Source: CAYRGQ01 sp964423925
GTDB taxonomy: Bacteria > Bacteroidota > Bacteroidia > Sphingobacteriales > Sphingobacteriaceae
NCBI GenBank assembly: GCA_964423925.1
Contig: CAYRGQ010000009.1
Location: forward strand, 14,464-78,463
Direction: 5' to 3'
DNA: 64,000 bases
Part shown: one piece after another, positions 8,475 through 16,556 of the stretch
How positions within the stretch are numbered: position 1 is the first letter of the stretch
Layout: each line of letters begins with the position of its first letter
Position numbers and translations under genes: made by a program
Notes under the pieces: model-generated
Database searches by the model: none
Seen by the model: only the letters and a program-made list of their open reading frames with translations
Told to the model about the DNA's origin: nothing

Positions 8475-9461
8475 CTACCCCAACCGCAAGATTACCCGTT
8501 TCCAAAAATCCTGGATAAATCCGAAGCCGTAGGCTGTGAGCTGAATCAATGCCGCTACCACAGCTGAAGCTGCCACCCGAAAACTTCGCATACGCCAGTA
8601 GGCATGTGCGAAAAGCAACGTGGCATAGCCCAGCAATACGAGGGCACCGGCACATGCCCACGATTTCGCAGCGGGTAGCCAAACAGACACTCCGGCGACC
8701 ACCACTAAAGCGGCCAAAAACAGTACGAAACACGCCGGAAAAAAATGCACCAGTTTCAGTTCGGACGGAAAGTGCTTGAAGATATTGATTCGCGCCCGCC
8801 CGAAAAAATGGAGTTGCTTGTAAAACTGTCCGAAGGAGGTCCGCCGCTTGTGGTATACCACCGCGTCGGGAATCAGGCCGATGCGAAAGCCCGCTGCCTG
8901 TATTCGAATGGAAAATTCAATGTCCTCGCCGAGCCGCGTCAGGATAAAGCCGCCTGTTGCTTCCCATACCTTTCGCGAAATGCCCATATTGAAACTACGG
9001 GGATGGAATTTCCCAATGTGCTTCTTATTGCCACGAATGCCGCCCGTGGTAAATGGCGACGTCATCGCATAGCTGATTGCTTTCTGCACGGGCGTAAAGG
9101 ACGCATGGGCGGCATCAGGCCCACCGTACGCATCCAGCGATGTGTGCGCCAAATAGGCTTTGACCGTTGCCAAATAATCAGGTGGGATGAGGCAGTCGGA
9201 ATCGAAGACGACGAAATAATCTCCCTTGGCCCGTTCGAAACCAAAATTCCGGGCAAAGCCCTGCCCAGCGTTTGGCTTAACGAAGTAACGGACATCGATT
9301 TGATCGGCGTAGCTCGTCACCACATCCCGCGCATCGTGGATGGAGCCATCCTCGATCACGAGCACCTCAAACGCCTTGTACGTTTGATGAACCAATGAAG
9401 CTAGGAGCTCATCGATTTCCTGAGGTCGGTTATACAACGGGATGATAATCGAAAACAACAT
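8475..9461 (-). CDS. Family 2 glycosyltransferase with C-terminal membrane segments
   Basis: A 328-residue GT-A fold glycosyltransferase. The N-terminal FSIIIPLYNRPQEIDELL, the DSD metal motif in VFDSDCLIP near residue 88 and LGEDIEF near residue 178 are family 2 hallmarks. Residues from about 240 onward hold three hydrophobic stretches that should anchor the enzyme in the inner membrane with the catalytic domain in the cytoplasm. The neighbouring upstream gene is a second family 2 enzyme 46 bases away, so both probably act on an envelope glycan or lipid-linked sugar. Donor and acceptor are unknown. Confidence 0.88.
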   Translation of the reverse strand: MLFSIIIPLYNRPQEIDELLASLVHQTYKAFEVLVIEDGSIHDARDVVTSYADQIDVRYFVKPNAGQGFARNFGFERAKGDYFVVFDSDCLIPPDYLATVKAYLAHTSLDAYGGPDAAHASFTPVQKAISYAMTSPFTTGGIRGNKKHIGKFHPRSFNMGISRKVWEATGGFILTRLGEDIEFSIRIQAAGFRIGLIPDAVVYHKRRTSFGQFYKQLHFFGRARINIFKHFPSELKLVHFFPACFVLFLAALVVVAGVSVWLPAAKSWACAGALVLLGYATLLFAHAYWRMRSFRVAASAVVAALIQLTAYGFGFIQDFWKRVILRLG

Positions 9462-9507
9462 CGTCGTCAGTTGAAGATGGGCATGGCCGGGATGAATACG
9501 AATGCGA

Positions 9508-10458
9508 CTAGATCACGCGCTCGATTTGGTATGAATTTCGGTCGGAACTGCTTCGAGAAACCAACTCCGCAATGAAACCGGTCAAAAACAGCTGCGTACC
9601 CAAAATAATGGCGACCAAGGCCAAGAAAAACAGGGGTTGGTCGGTTACGTTCCGATAGGGACTGGCGTTGGCGATGCTGATCAACTTTTCTACAATCAGC
9701 CAAATGGCAATAACGAATCCCCCTAGGAAACTGATGACGCCCATCGTACCGAAGAAATGCATCGGTCGCTTTCCGAACTTTCCGACGAAAAAGATGGAAA
9801 GTAAGTCCAAAAAGCCCTTGACAAATCGGCCCGGACCAAATTTGGTTTGCCCATACTTACGCGGATAGTGCTGCACCACCTGCTCACCAATACGCGTAAA
9901 TCCAGCCCATTTGGCGATAACCGGGATATAGCGATGCATCTCGCCATACACCTCAATGCTCTTCACGACCTCCTTTTTGTAGGCTTTGAGTCCGCAGTTA
10001 AAATCGTGGAGATTGTGGATACCAGACATGTTGCGCGTCACCGAATTAAACAGCTTGGTGGGGAGCGTTTTGCTCGGCGGATCGTGCCGGACTTGCTTCC
10101 AACCCGAGACCAGGTCATAATCCTCTTCCACGATGCGCCGGTAGAGCTCGGGGATTTCGTCCGGGCTGTCTTGTAGGTCGGCGTCCATAGTGATGACCAC
10201 GTTGCCCTGCGCCGCGGCAAATCCAACATTCAGCGCGGCGGATTTACCATAGTTGCGCCTAAACTTGATTGCCGATATCCGGGGGTTTTTGGCCTTGAGG
10301 CCCTCGATGACGATCCACGACTCATCGGTGCTGCCATCGTCTACCAAGATGATTTCATAGCTAAACTGGTTATCGTCCATCGTCCGTTTGATCCATGCGG
10401 TCAGTTCGGGAAGCGATTCGGCTTCATTGAACAATGGGATGACTACAGATATATCCAT
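9508..10458 (-). CDS. Family 2 glycosyltransferase, polyprenyl-phosphate sugar synthase type
   Basis: A 316-residue enzyme from the ATG at 10458 (MDISVVIPLFNEAESL); the frame is open 12 codons further up, but those codons do not fit the family. LVDDGSTDES (about 40) and the DAD motif in ITMDADLQDSPDEI (about 90) identify the catalytic domain of the dolichyl-phosphate mannose synthase/ArnC/GtrB branch. Two C-terminal hydrophobic hairpin segments (FFGTMGVISFLGG onward and PLFFLALVAIILG onward) match the two-helix anchor of GtrB-like enzymes. It probably charges undecaprenyl phosphate with a sugar. It is transcribed with the second glycosyltransferase downstream. Confidence 0.88.
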   Translation of the reverse strand: MDISVVIPLFNEAESLPELTAWIKRTMDDNQFSYEIILVDDGSTDESWIVIEGLKAKNPRISAIKFRRNYGKSAALNVGFAAAQGNVVITMDADLQDSPDEIPELYRRIVEEDYDLVSGWKQVRHDPPSKTLPTKLFNSVTRNMSGIHNLHDFNCGLKAYKKEVVKSIEVYGEMHRYIPVIAKWAGFTRIGEQVVQHYPRKYGQTKFGPGRFVKGFLDLLSIFFVGKFGKRPMHFFGTMGVISFLGGFVIAIWLIVEKLISIANASPYRNVTDQPLFFLALVAIILGTQLFLTGFIAELVSRSSSDRNSYQIERVI

Positions 10459-10530
10459 GGGCATAAAAACAAGTGAAGCTGTAAAGTTACACATTTACAG
10501 CTTCATTTACCTCGTTAATTCCCGTGCGGG

Positions 10531-11133
10531 CTATGGCTCGGGATCGGCAATAAAGATGGGACGCTCCCGCTTGAATATCGCCGCGAAGATCAGCGCAATG
10601 ACAAAGAGCACCAGAAGCGTCAGGAAAAAGCCTTGGATCTGCGTGCCGATGCCGCCTTCGCTGATTTTCTGCAATGACTCGTCAAAACTTGCGGTAGCTG
10701 CGTCAATTTGATCGTCGGACACGCCCTGGTTTTCCATAAATTCGATGGTAGCATTCGACATGTTCCGGATCATGCGTTCCTGAATATCCGGCTCCACGAA
10801 GGTCTGAAAACCGAGAGTCACCACCGTGGAGATAATATGGGCGACCAAAAACATCACAAATGTGCCGATTAAAGCTTCTTTGAACGACCAATATCCGCCT
10901 ACTTTCCTGCGCAGGGCGATGACGAAAAAGATTACGATGATCAAGGGCAGGACAATATTAAGCAACATCGGCACAACGGTAATCATCCAGAAGGACGAAA
11001 GCGATAATGCAACGTATAATCCCAAGATGGAGATAACGGTGATGATAATCCCAAGCGAGATTCCCGAGCGTGCGCCCTCTTGACGGGCAATCGCCTCGGT
11101 ATTCGGGTTTTCTGGTTGTGATAGTGTGGTCAT
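10531..11133 (-). CDS. DUF4199 domain membrane protein
   Basis: A 200-residue membrane protein with about four hydrophobic segments: residues 25-45, 52-72, 85-110 and 160-185. The pattern of an SGISLG-like start, GGYWSFKEALIGTFVMF, and a soluble acidic loop between helices 3 and 4 (SNATIEFMENQGVSDDQ) matches DUF4199, a family found mostly in Bacteroidetes. The function is unknown. It lies between a glycosyltransferase and an acidic unknown protein, all on the minus strand with short spacers, so it belongs to one operon with them. Confidence 0.8.
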   Translation of the reverse strand: MTTLSQPENPNTEAIARQEGARSGISLGIIITVISILGLYVALSLSSFWMITVVPMLLNIVLPLIIVIFFVIALRRKVGGYWSFKEALIGTFVMFLVAHIISTVVTLGFQTFVEPDIQERMIRNMSNATIEFMENQGVSDDQIDAATASFDESLQKISEGGIGTQIQGFFLTLLVLFVIALIFAAIFKRERPIFIADPEP

Positions 11134-11157
11134 AATGATGAGGTTTAAAAAGGTTAC

Positions 11158-11817
11158 TTATTGATAGTAATTAACAATCAAAGCATAGATTGCCCGATCG
11201 GTTGTCGGATCGTCACTCTGCGATGCATACTCAGCAAAATCCTCTGCTGATGGTCCTGGCTCATAGAAAAAGGAGACCATTGGGTAAAAGATATCGCTAA
11301 GTTCGTGGTCATCGGGAAGTTTCGCTGCCGCCTCGGCAATTTCCTGGTAGGAGCTGTCCGCCAGCACCTGGTTGGCAATCAAATGCTCGTAGATCCGGTG
11401 CTCGTCTTGAAACTCGTCCTCGTCCACTAGCAAAAATTCCCTGAGATAGTCTTCCAATGTCGGGTCAACATCCTCGTCTGCACATTCGCGCACGTAAAGC
11501 AAGACGTTCAATAGCTCCGTGCCCCGGTCGAGCGTCCGCTCCTCGATTTCCGTCCATTCCTCCGAATCCAAATAGTCGGCTTCCAGCCGTTGCGCGTCAG
11601 ACGCAAAGAAATTCATGAGCAAGAGATCGAAAAAAACCTGCCGCAGGGGCTCCAGATCGATGTAATCGTCAAAGATGGCGTCCATCGCCTCCAGCTTTTT
11701 CAGGAATCCGACGGACTCAGAAAATACGGCAATAAACTTTTCGGCATACGCCTGGCCGGCCGTTTCGTCAAAAGTAACGAGTGCCGCTTCGATAGCTTGC
11801 TTTACATTCTTATCCAT
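11158..11817 (-). CDS. Acidic hypothetical protein, 219 residues
   Basis: I start this at the ATG at 11817 (MDKNVKQAIEAAL) because the 26 extra upstream codons overlap the dihydroorotase-like gene and look unrelated. The protein is soluble, strongly acidic and probably all helical, rich in Asp and Glu (for example LLVDEDEFQDEHR near 125 and SDDPTTDRA near the end). No domain is recognised. It starts two bases after the stop of the upstream dihydroorotase-like gene, so the two are probably co-translated. Because the protein is sandwiched between that pseudo-enzyme and a DUF4199 protein, I do not assign a function. Confidence 0.7.
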   Translation of the reverse strand: MDKNVKQAIEAALVTFDETAGQAYAEKFIAVFSESVGFLKKLEAMDAIFDDYIDLEPLRQVFFDLLLMNFFASDAQRLEADYLDSEEWTEIEERTLDRGTELLNVLLYVRECADEDVDPTLEDYLREFLLVDEDEFQDEHRIYEHLIANQVLADSSYQEIAEAAAKLPDDHELSDIFYPMVSFFYEPGPSAEDFAEYASQSDDPTTDRAIYALIVNYYQ

Positions 11818-11819
11818 AA

Positions 11820-13094
11820 TTAAATTCCCTCCGTGCTGTATAAATGACTTTTGTTCATTGCAATTGTTACGCGCCCCGTCAACTCCTCGCCCCAAAACGG
11901 CGTATTGGCCGATTTGGAAAAGTTACTCCGGGCATCCAAGGTCCACCTTTCCTTAGGATCGAATAAAACAAGATTGGCCTCGCTCCCCTCTTCAAACGAG
12001 GGGATGGGCAAGCCGAGGACCTGGCGCGGCTGGCAGGCCAACTTCTCCACGATTTGCGCCGGACTCAACCCTGCGCGAAGCGCTAAGGGCAGCACCGTTT
12101 GCAAGCCGATCATCCCGTTCTCCGCAATCTGGAACTCGACATCCTTAAATTCCACTTCATGAGGCGTGTGCTGCGAAACGATCGCATCAACGGTTCCGTC
12201 TTTCAGCCCCTTGAGCAAAGCTTTGACATCGGCCTTGGTCCGCAATGGGGGGCTCACTTTATAGTGGCTTTCAAATCCTGCCACGTGGTCGTCCGTGAGC
12301 ACTAAGTGGTGTGCAGCCACGTCGCAAGTTACACGAATGCCTTGGCGCTTCGCCTTGCGGATAAGCTCAACGGATTCAGCCGTACTAATGGTCGAAAAAT
12401 GAATAGGCGCATCGTTATACTCGGCCAAGAAAATATCCCGGGCAACCATTAGCGCCTCAGCCAGGTTAGGATTTCCCTTCATGCCGAGGTACGTACTCAT
12501 GACGCCCTCGTTCATCACCGCTCCTCCAGCCACGGAGGGGTCTTCGGGACGTGCAAACACTAAACCGCCGAACCCCTTTGCGTAAAGCAAAGCGCGGCTC
12601 ATCAAGCCCGCCTGCCGCACGCTGCGCGATCCATCGGAAAACGCCACCGCGCCCGACAAGCGCATGTCGTACAATTCGGCCAACGATTCTCCGTTGCAGC
12701 CGGTGCTGATGGCGCCTACAGGATGTACGTCCACCGGCTGATCCTTGGCTCGGTTGACGATGAGCGCGACCCCAGACTGGCTATCGATCGGCGGCACGGT
12801 ATTGGGTTGCAGTGCTACACCCGTAAAGCCGCCCGCGATGGCCGCGGCACATCCGCTGGGGATATCTTCCTTGGTTTCCTGGCCCGGCTCGCCAAATCGG
12901 GCGTTGAGGTCAAAAAATCCTGGGCTTAAAAATTGTCCCTCCCCGTTGATTGTCCTCGCTTCGGAACGGGGAGTAATGCCCGATGCCGACAATTGTTTGA
13001 TCTTTCCCTTTACGACAGACAGAGAAACGTTCTTGCCATGCAGAGGATGGCCCGGCAATAAGAGGACAGCATCGGATATTAAGAGGTTATTCAT
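11820..13094 (-). CDS. Dihydroorotase-like protein lacking key catalytic residues
   Basis: A 424-residue amidohydrolase-superfamily protein related to class I dihydroorotases (PyrC). Active enzymes carry DxHxH(L)REPG in the N-terminal half; here the segment is DLNARFGEPG near residue 60, so both metal-binding histidines are replaced. The C-terminal motif S-D-H-A-P-H is SQHTPHE, so the catalytic aspartate is glutamine. THHL-like residues (AAHHLVLTDD) remain. It therefore looks like a non-catalytic dihydroorotase homologue, as known in Pseudomonas, where such a chain pairs with aspartate transcarbamoylase. The start is at 13094 (MNNLLIS) or the ATG at 13100; the frame is open to 13205, but that region looks like a structured leader. 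It heads the minus-strand operon running to about 8.4 kb. Confidence 0.8.
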   Translation of the reverse strand: MNNLLISDAVLLLPGHPLHGKNVSLSVVKGKIKQLSASGITPRSEARTINGEGQFLSPGFFDLNARFGEPGQETKEDIPSGCAAAIAGGFTGVALQPNTVPPIDSQSGVALIVNRAKDQPVDVHPVGAISTGCNGESLAELYDMRLSGAVAFSDGSRSVRQAGLMSRALLYAKGFGGLVFARPEDPSVAGGAVMNEGVMSTYLGMKGNPNLAEALMVARDIFLAEYNDAPIHFSTISTAESVELIRKAKRQGIRVTCDVAAHHLVLTDDHVAGFESHYKVSPPLRTKADVKALLKGLKDGTVDAIVSQHTPHEVEFKDVEFQIAENGMIGLQTVLPLALRAGLSPAQIVEKLACQPRQVLGLPIPSFEEGSEANLVLFDPKERWTLDARSNFSKSANTPFWGEELTGRVTIAMNKSHLYSTEGI

Positions 13095-13108
13095 AGACAT
13101 GGGTGTAG

Positions 13109-13231
13109 AAAAAGGAGGCGGCTGACCCACTTTGGATACACGTGGGAATACTCCAATGGAACGGATACTCGGTCCTCCCAGACCCGACGAGGTTCGCCGG
13201 GACACTTATGGTATGCAGGCCGCTCATTGGG
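13109..13231 (-). ncRNA. Candidate structured leader or small RNA before the dihydroorotase-like gene
   Basis: Directly downstream of a good TAnnTTTG promoter lies about 120 bases rich in complementary segments: CCAAUG pairs with CAUUGG, CCCGGCGA with UCGUCGGG around an ACC loop, and CCCAC with GUGGG, followed by a five-T run eight bases before the possible ATG at 13100. The stretch GAACC..GUC.GG.C.GG.AGG recalls the tip of bacterial SRP RNA, but the invariant AGCA side of that motif is absent, so I do not call it ffs. It may be a regulatory 5' leader of the downstream operon. The evidence is base pairing by eye only. Confidence 0.35.
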
Positions 13232-13234
13232 AAA

Positions 13235-13242
13235 CAAAAATA
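13235..13242 (-). promoter_or_regulatory. -7 promoter box of the dihydroorotase-like operon
   Basis: TATTTTTG on the minus strand matches TAnnTTTG, with TTG (13261-13263) 18 bases upstream as a -33 element. Transcription should start near 13231, giving a leader of about 130 bases before the ATG. Confidence 0.6.
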
Positions 13243-13306
13243 CAAATTCAACCGTAACGGCAAGCGTTTATTTTCAAAAGAGCGGCTTTGTGGGAACTCC
13301 CCTCGC

Positions 13307-13879
13307 CTATTTCTTGTTATCCTCACCCCACTGATAGCTATCTACCTCCAGGCCCACCAGTGACAACACGCGGTCTACAACGGTGGCCGCAAGGGCCTCA
13401 AAACTGTCTGGAAGGCTGTAGAAAGATGGACTGGCCGGACAGACGACTGCGCCTGCTGCTGTGACCGCCTGCATATTAGACAGATGGATGGGGCTAAGGG
13501 GGGTCTCGCGCGTGACGAGTACCAGCTTACGGCGCTCCTTGAGGATCACGTCCGCAGCGCGTGTGGTTAGGTCGGACGAAGTTCCCTGCGCGATGCGGGC
13601 GAGCGTACCCATCGAACACGGACAAACAATCATGGTGTCATAACGAGCAGAGCCCGAAGCGAAAGGTGCATAGAAATCATTCTTCTCAAAAAAGACGAAG
13701 GGATAGTCGGCGTAGGACGTATTTCCCAATTCAAACTGCCATACGTCCTTGGCATTGTCTGACATTACCACGCCTACCGCGTCCAGTTGCGAATGCAACT
13801 CTTTCAATCTGTCCATCAATACCTTAGCATAAATAGATCCACTCGCACCCGTGATTGCCACAATGATTTTTCGTGCCAT
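13307..13879 (-). CDS. ubiX: Flavin prenyltransferase, UbiX/Pad1 family
   Basis: A 190-residue enzyme that attaches a dimethylallyl group to FMN to make the prenylated flavin cofactor of UbiD-type decarboxylases. The N-terminal VAITGASGSIYAKVLMD and the CPCSMGTLARIAQGTSSDL motif (about 105-125, FMN and phosphate binding) are typical, as is RETPLSPIHLSNM near 145. The organism makes menaquinone through futalosine (mqnA and mqnE lie at 27.6-30.1 kb). In that pathway UbiX/UbiD-like proteins carry out the late decarboxylation, so this gene plausibly serves menaquinone rather than ubiquinone. A terminator-like hairpin precedes the start codon. Confidence 0.92.
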   Translation of the reverse strand: MARKIIVAITGASGSIYAKVLMDRLKELHSQLDAVGVVMSDNAKDVWQFELGNTSYADYPFVFFEKNDFYAPFASGSARYDTMIVCPCSMGTLARIAQGTSSDLTTRAADVILKERRKLVLVTRETPLSPIHLSNMQAVTAAGAVVCPASPSFYSLPDSFEALAATVVDRVLSLVGLEVDSYQWGEDNKK

Positions 13880-13908
13880 TACATCGCCTTAATAAAACCA
13901 AAGCTAAT

Positions 13909-13938
13909 AAAAAAGGGCCGAATAGTGATATTCGACCC
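13909..13938 (-). terminator. Terminator-like hairpin in the ubiX leader
   Basis: On the minus strand GGGUCGAAUA pairs with UAUUCGGCCC around UCAC (ten pairs including one U-G) and is followed by six T residues. It ends 30 bases upstream of the ubiX ATG at 13879 and downstream of a promoter box, so it either ends a very short RNA or attenuates ubiX. A second hairpin, AUGCCCU/AGGGCAU at 13959-13977 followed by GTTTTTC, precedes it. Confidence 0.6.
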
Positions 13939-13979
13939 TACATCTACCTATGAAAAACATGCCCTTTGGGAGGGCATTA

Positions 13980-13987
13980 CAAAAGTA
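13980..13987 (-). promoter_or_regulatory. -7 promoter box upstream of the ubiX leader
   Basis: TACTTTTG on the minus strand matches TAnnTTTG, with a TTG 18 bases upstream, the same spacing as the box before the dihydroorotase-like operon. Transcription should start near 13976, right at the foot of the first leader hairpin. Confidence 0.5.
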
Positions 13988-14285
13988 CATCTAACTTTAA
14001 CTATTCAATCATATCCAAAGTCTTTAATTTGGTTTTGTAGCAGTAATACTACACCCCTATAAGAGCATTGTCCGCTTGGGATCTTCCTAGCCTGATTACT
14101 CACTACAAATGGATTTTTCACTCATTTGACCTGCTAAAATGGCCTTGAAAGCCAGTATAACGACAAGGTTCACGACTATTAATCGCCTCGTGTTGCATCT
14201 ATTTGCATGTATTTGCAAGGATATGTGAGGGAGTTTGATTTTTTTTAGTTAATTCGTGGTTACAAACCGAGCGATGTAACACACA
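13988..14285. other. Gene-free stretch between ubiX promoter and ankyrin gene
   Basis: Together with the ubiX leader this forms a 406-base intergenic region. I see no convincing ORF or RNA gene here. The only notable sequence is a near-direct repeat (TTGCATCTATTTGCATGTATTTGCA) around 14193-14217 and a run of eight Ts near 14240. Confidence 0.4.
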
Positions 14286-14936
14286 ATGAGTTTAAGCATA
14301 CTGGAAGAATATATCGAAACGGGCAATGCCGCCGCTATGGATGACTTGCTGCACGGAAACCCCGCGCTAGCGCAGGAGCGCACCAGCCACGACATATCCC
14401 CCGTGCTCTTAGCTTGTTATTACAACAAACCCCAGATTATCAAAGTATTGCTCAAGCACCTGCAGCAGACGACCATCCACGAAGCGGCTGCTGCAGGCTT
14501 GGAAGAAGCTGTCATTCAGGCCCTCTCGGACGACGCCAGCCTCCTCAACCAAGTATCCGATCACGGCTTTACCCCGCTTGGCATTGCATCCCACTTCAAC
14601 CGGGAGGACATCGTCCGTTACCTTTTATACAAAGGGGCAGACCCGAATATCCAGTCCCAGAACGGTTACAACGTATACCCGATTCATACGGCAGCGGGCA
14701 GCAACTACCTGGGCATTGCGAAGCTGTTGGTAGAGGGGGGCGCAGAAGTAAATGTGTTTCAGTCGTCGCGTATTACACCCCTTCATCTGGCCGCCCAGAA
14801 CGGAAACATTGACATGATTATCTTACTGTTGGAAAACGGTGCCTCGGTAGAAGCGAGGGATGACGCGGGAAAAACCGCAGCCGACCTCGCGGCCGAAAAA
14901 GGCCATGCCGACATCGCCCGGATATTGGGGGTATAA
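14286..14936 (+). CDS. Ankyrin repeat protein
   Basis: A 216-residue protein consisting almost wholly of ankyrin repeats of about 33 residues. Clear repeats begin at HGFTPLGIASHFNRED (about 95), NVYPIHTAAGSNYLG (about 130), RITPLHLAAQNGNID (about 163) and GKTAADLAAEKGHAD (about 195); weaker ones precede them. No signal peptide or membrane segment is visible, so it should act in the cytoplasm as a protein-binding module. The partner is unknown and the gene is monocistronic. Confidence 0.88.
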   Translation: MSLSILEEYIETGNAAAMDDLLHGNPALAQERTSHDISPVLLACYYNKPQIIKVLLKHLQQTTIHEAAAAGLEEAVIQALSDDASLLNQVSDHGFTPLGIASHFNREDIVRYLLYKGADPNIQSQNGYNVYPIHTAAGSNYLGIAKLLVEGGAEVNVFQSSRITPLHLAAQNGNIDMIILLLENGASVEARDDAGKTAADLAAEKGHADIARILGV

Positions 14937-14973
14937 CAAAAAACGATAATTTCCTAAACGGGTGTGCGCATGA

Positions 14974-15192
14974 CTAGGCGTCCCATAATTGGCGACGCAT
15001 GCGTTTGACGTAGTTGCGAAAGTCGAGAACCACCCCTGCAAGAAAGTACACAATGACGGGAAACCCAACCGCGATGAACGAACTGTAAATAAAAAACAGC
15101 CTCAACTTGGAGATTGAGATCCCGAAACGCTCCCCGATGTACGTGCAAACACCAAAGGAACGTTGCTCGCAGTATAAAAGAAGCCTGTTCAT
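14974..15192 (-). CDS. PspC domain membrane protein
   Basis: A 72-residue protein with a PspC fold: the GVCTYIGERFGISISKLRL segment (residues 14-32) followed by one long hydrophobic helix (FFIYSSFIAVGFPVIVYFLAG) and a basic tail. PspC proteins sit in the inner membrane and in enterobacteria regulate the phage-shock response; in Bacteroidetes short stand-alone versions are common and uncharacterised. The start overlaps the end of the upstream DUF2851 gene by four bases, so both are probably translated from one message. Confidence 0.8.
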   Translation of the reverse strand: MNRLLLYCEQRSFGVCTYIGERFGISISKLRLFFIYSSFIAVGFPVIVYFLAGVVLDFRNYVKRMRRQLWDA

Positions 15193-16484
15193 ATTTTACG
15201 TTTTTGTTGGATGATATGCGCTCCTACGCCACACTCTAGGCAACGCTTTTTATCACAATAGCAGGTTTTCATGTGCAGCAGCGCTTGGGTCGTTGAGGCA
15301 GCCAACGCATGTAATCCCAGCGCAGCGAATCGTTGCAACAACGCGTTTTTCTCGGCATTGACTGCTTCAAGCAACGCAATTGCGCGGTAAATATACATCT
15401 CTTTACCCATATACTTACCATAGCCAAACAAAATTACGGCCACAACATTGATAAGCAACAGTGAAATGGACGACTCACCCAGCTGTCCGGAGTGCCGGGT
15501 CGTTTTGCCACCGAAACGGTAATGTTCCTGCCAATAGGGATGCACGGGCAGCGCCGAAAACCATGACCGTATCTCGCGTACATCCGACACGGCGAGCATA
15601 TCGGCAAAAAGGCGGCCGCGCTGCCGCAACAGAGCCACAAACTGCGCGATACGCTGCGTCGGAAAGTTTGCGGGGCGCATGCGCATGAATTTCCACTGAC
15701 TGGCTTGGAGCGGCGTTAGCCCGTGCAGGCGTTGCAAATACTGGTACTCGCGTAGCAGTTGCCGAGGATACATCCCCTCAGACGACTCCTCGTCCAACAG
15801 CCCGGCCTGTCCGAAATACAACGCATCGGCGAGAATCGGATCCGCCCGATGCTTTTCGAAGAGGCTTAGCGGTATGCGCTGTGTCAACTGTTCGAAAGCG
15901 TCCGCGTTCACCTTAAAGCCGAATGCACGCGCTAGCCACCGATAGGCCACCTCTTCCCAACTTCCCTGGCATTGGTGGAGTAAGGCTTCTAATTGTCCCA
16001 TGCGCGACTCGAGGCGCTCCACGAGCATGCGATCTAGCCAATGGTCTATTTTGATTCGCGGCACGGCATGCAGCTGCCGTTCGCAAGGAATCCAATACAT
16101 GCCACTCATCAATTCGCGGTGTTGCTGTAGCACATCGGGAAACACCCGCTCTTGTAGGGTCAAGGTAGGCAGTGTGGTTCCATCCTGACGTCGCACGTCC
16201 GCGTCGTATTCGTACACAACATGGAGAATGACGTTGTTATAGGCTTTATCGTATTGATGACGATGCTTTGTCCAGTCTGAAGAACGGACGTGCAGCTCTA
16301 CGTTTCCCACCCACTCCGTGTCACCGATACGTACGCGGCACTGGCTGAAATCGGGGCCTGCATCCTTGTTATGAAACCCGACCGCAAGCACATCCACCTG
16401 TTCCCCGCAGACGGTATGCAGGCGACTGGACTGGTAAAGCCGATACTTCCACGCAAAGTGCAGTATGTCTTCGGTGACTCGCAT
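15189..16484 (-). CDS. DUF2851 family protein
   Basis: A 431-residue soluble protein of the Bacteroidetes/Chlorobi family DUF2851. Typical segments are MRVTEDILHFAWKY at the start, the GNVELHVRSSDWTKHRHQ region near 60 with several His, Asp and Trp residues, and a C-terminal cysteine cluster (CYCDKKRCLECGVG) that probably binds a metal. The first third resembles a nuclease-like beta fold, but no activity is known to me. It is coupled by a four-base overlap to the pspC-like gene downstream. Confidence 0.8.
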   Translation of the reverse strand: MRVTEDILHFAWKYRLYQSSRLHTVCGEQVDVLAVGFHNKDAGPDFSQCRVRIGDTEWVGNVELHVRSSDWTKHRHQYDKAYNNVILHVVYEYDADVRRQDGTTLPTLTLQERVFPDVLQQHRELMSGMYWIPCERQLHAVPRIKIDHWLDRMLVERLESRMGQLEALLHQCQGSWEEVAYRWLARAFGFKVNADAFEQLTQRIPLSLFEKHRADPILADALYFGQAGLLDEESSEGMYPRQLLREYQYLQRLHGLTPLQASQWKFMRMRPANFPTQRIAQFVALLRQRGRLFADMLAVSDVREIRSWFSALPVHPYWQEHYRFGGKTTRHSGQLGESSISLLLINVVAVILFGYGKYMGKEMYIYRAIALLEAVNAEKNALLQRFAALGLHALAASTTQALLHMKTCYCDKKRCLECGVGAHIIQQKRKI

Positions 16485-16556
16485 GGGATCATAATTGGTC
16501 AGCGTAAAAATAAGATTTTTCCCGCACGAAACCTAACTCAACCGCCAGATGCTATA

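Noticed and set aside
8269..8733. A 154-codon minus-strand frame bridging two genes
   Set aside because: It overlaps the 90-residue gene and the glycosyltransferase gene in another frame and is cysteine- and arginine-rich without family signs.
13109..13231. SRP RNA gene (ffs)
   Set aside because: The sequence resembles one side of the conserved tip, but the AGCA strand needed for Ffh binding is absent and the stems do not form a clean rod. Kept only as an unknown structured RNA.
14193..14217. Possible integration core site or CRISPR-like repeat
   Set aside because: Only a short imperfect direct repeat with no integrase, no tRNA end and no regular spacing.
13988..14285. tmRNA or another stable RNA gene upstream of the minus-strand hairpins
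   Set aside because: Neither the tRNA-like ends nor a tag reading frame could be found, and a promoter just next to the hairpins explains them as part of the ubiX leader.
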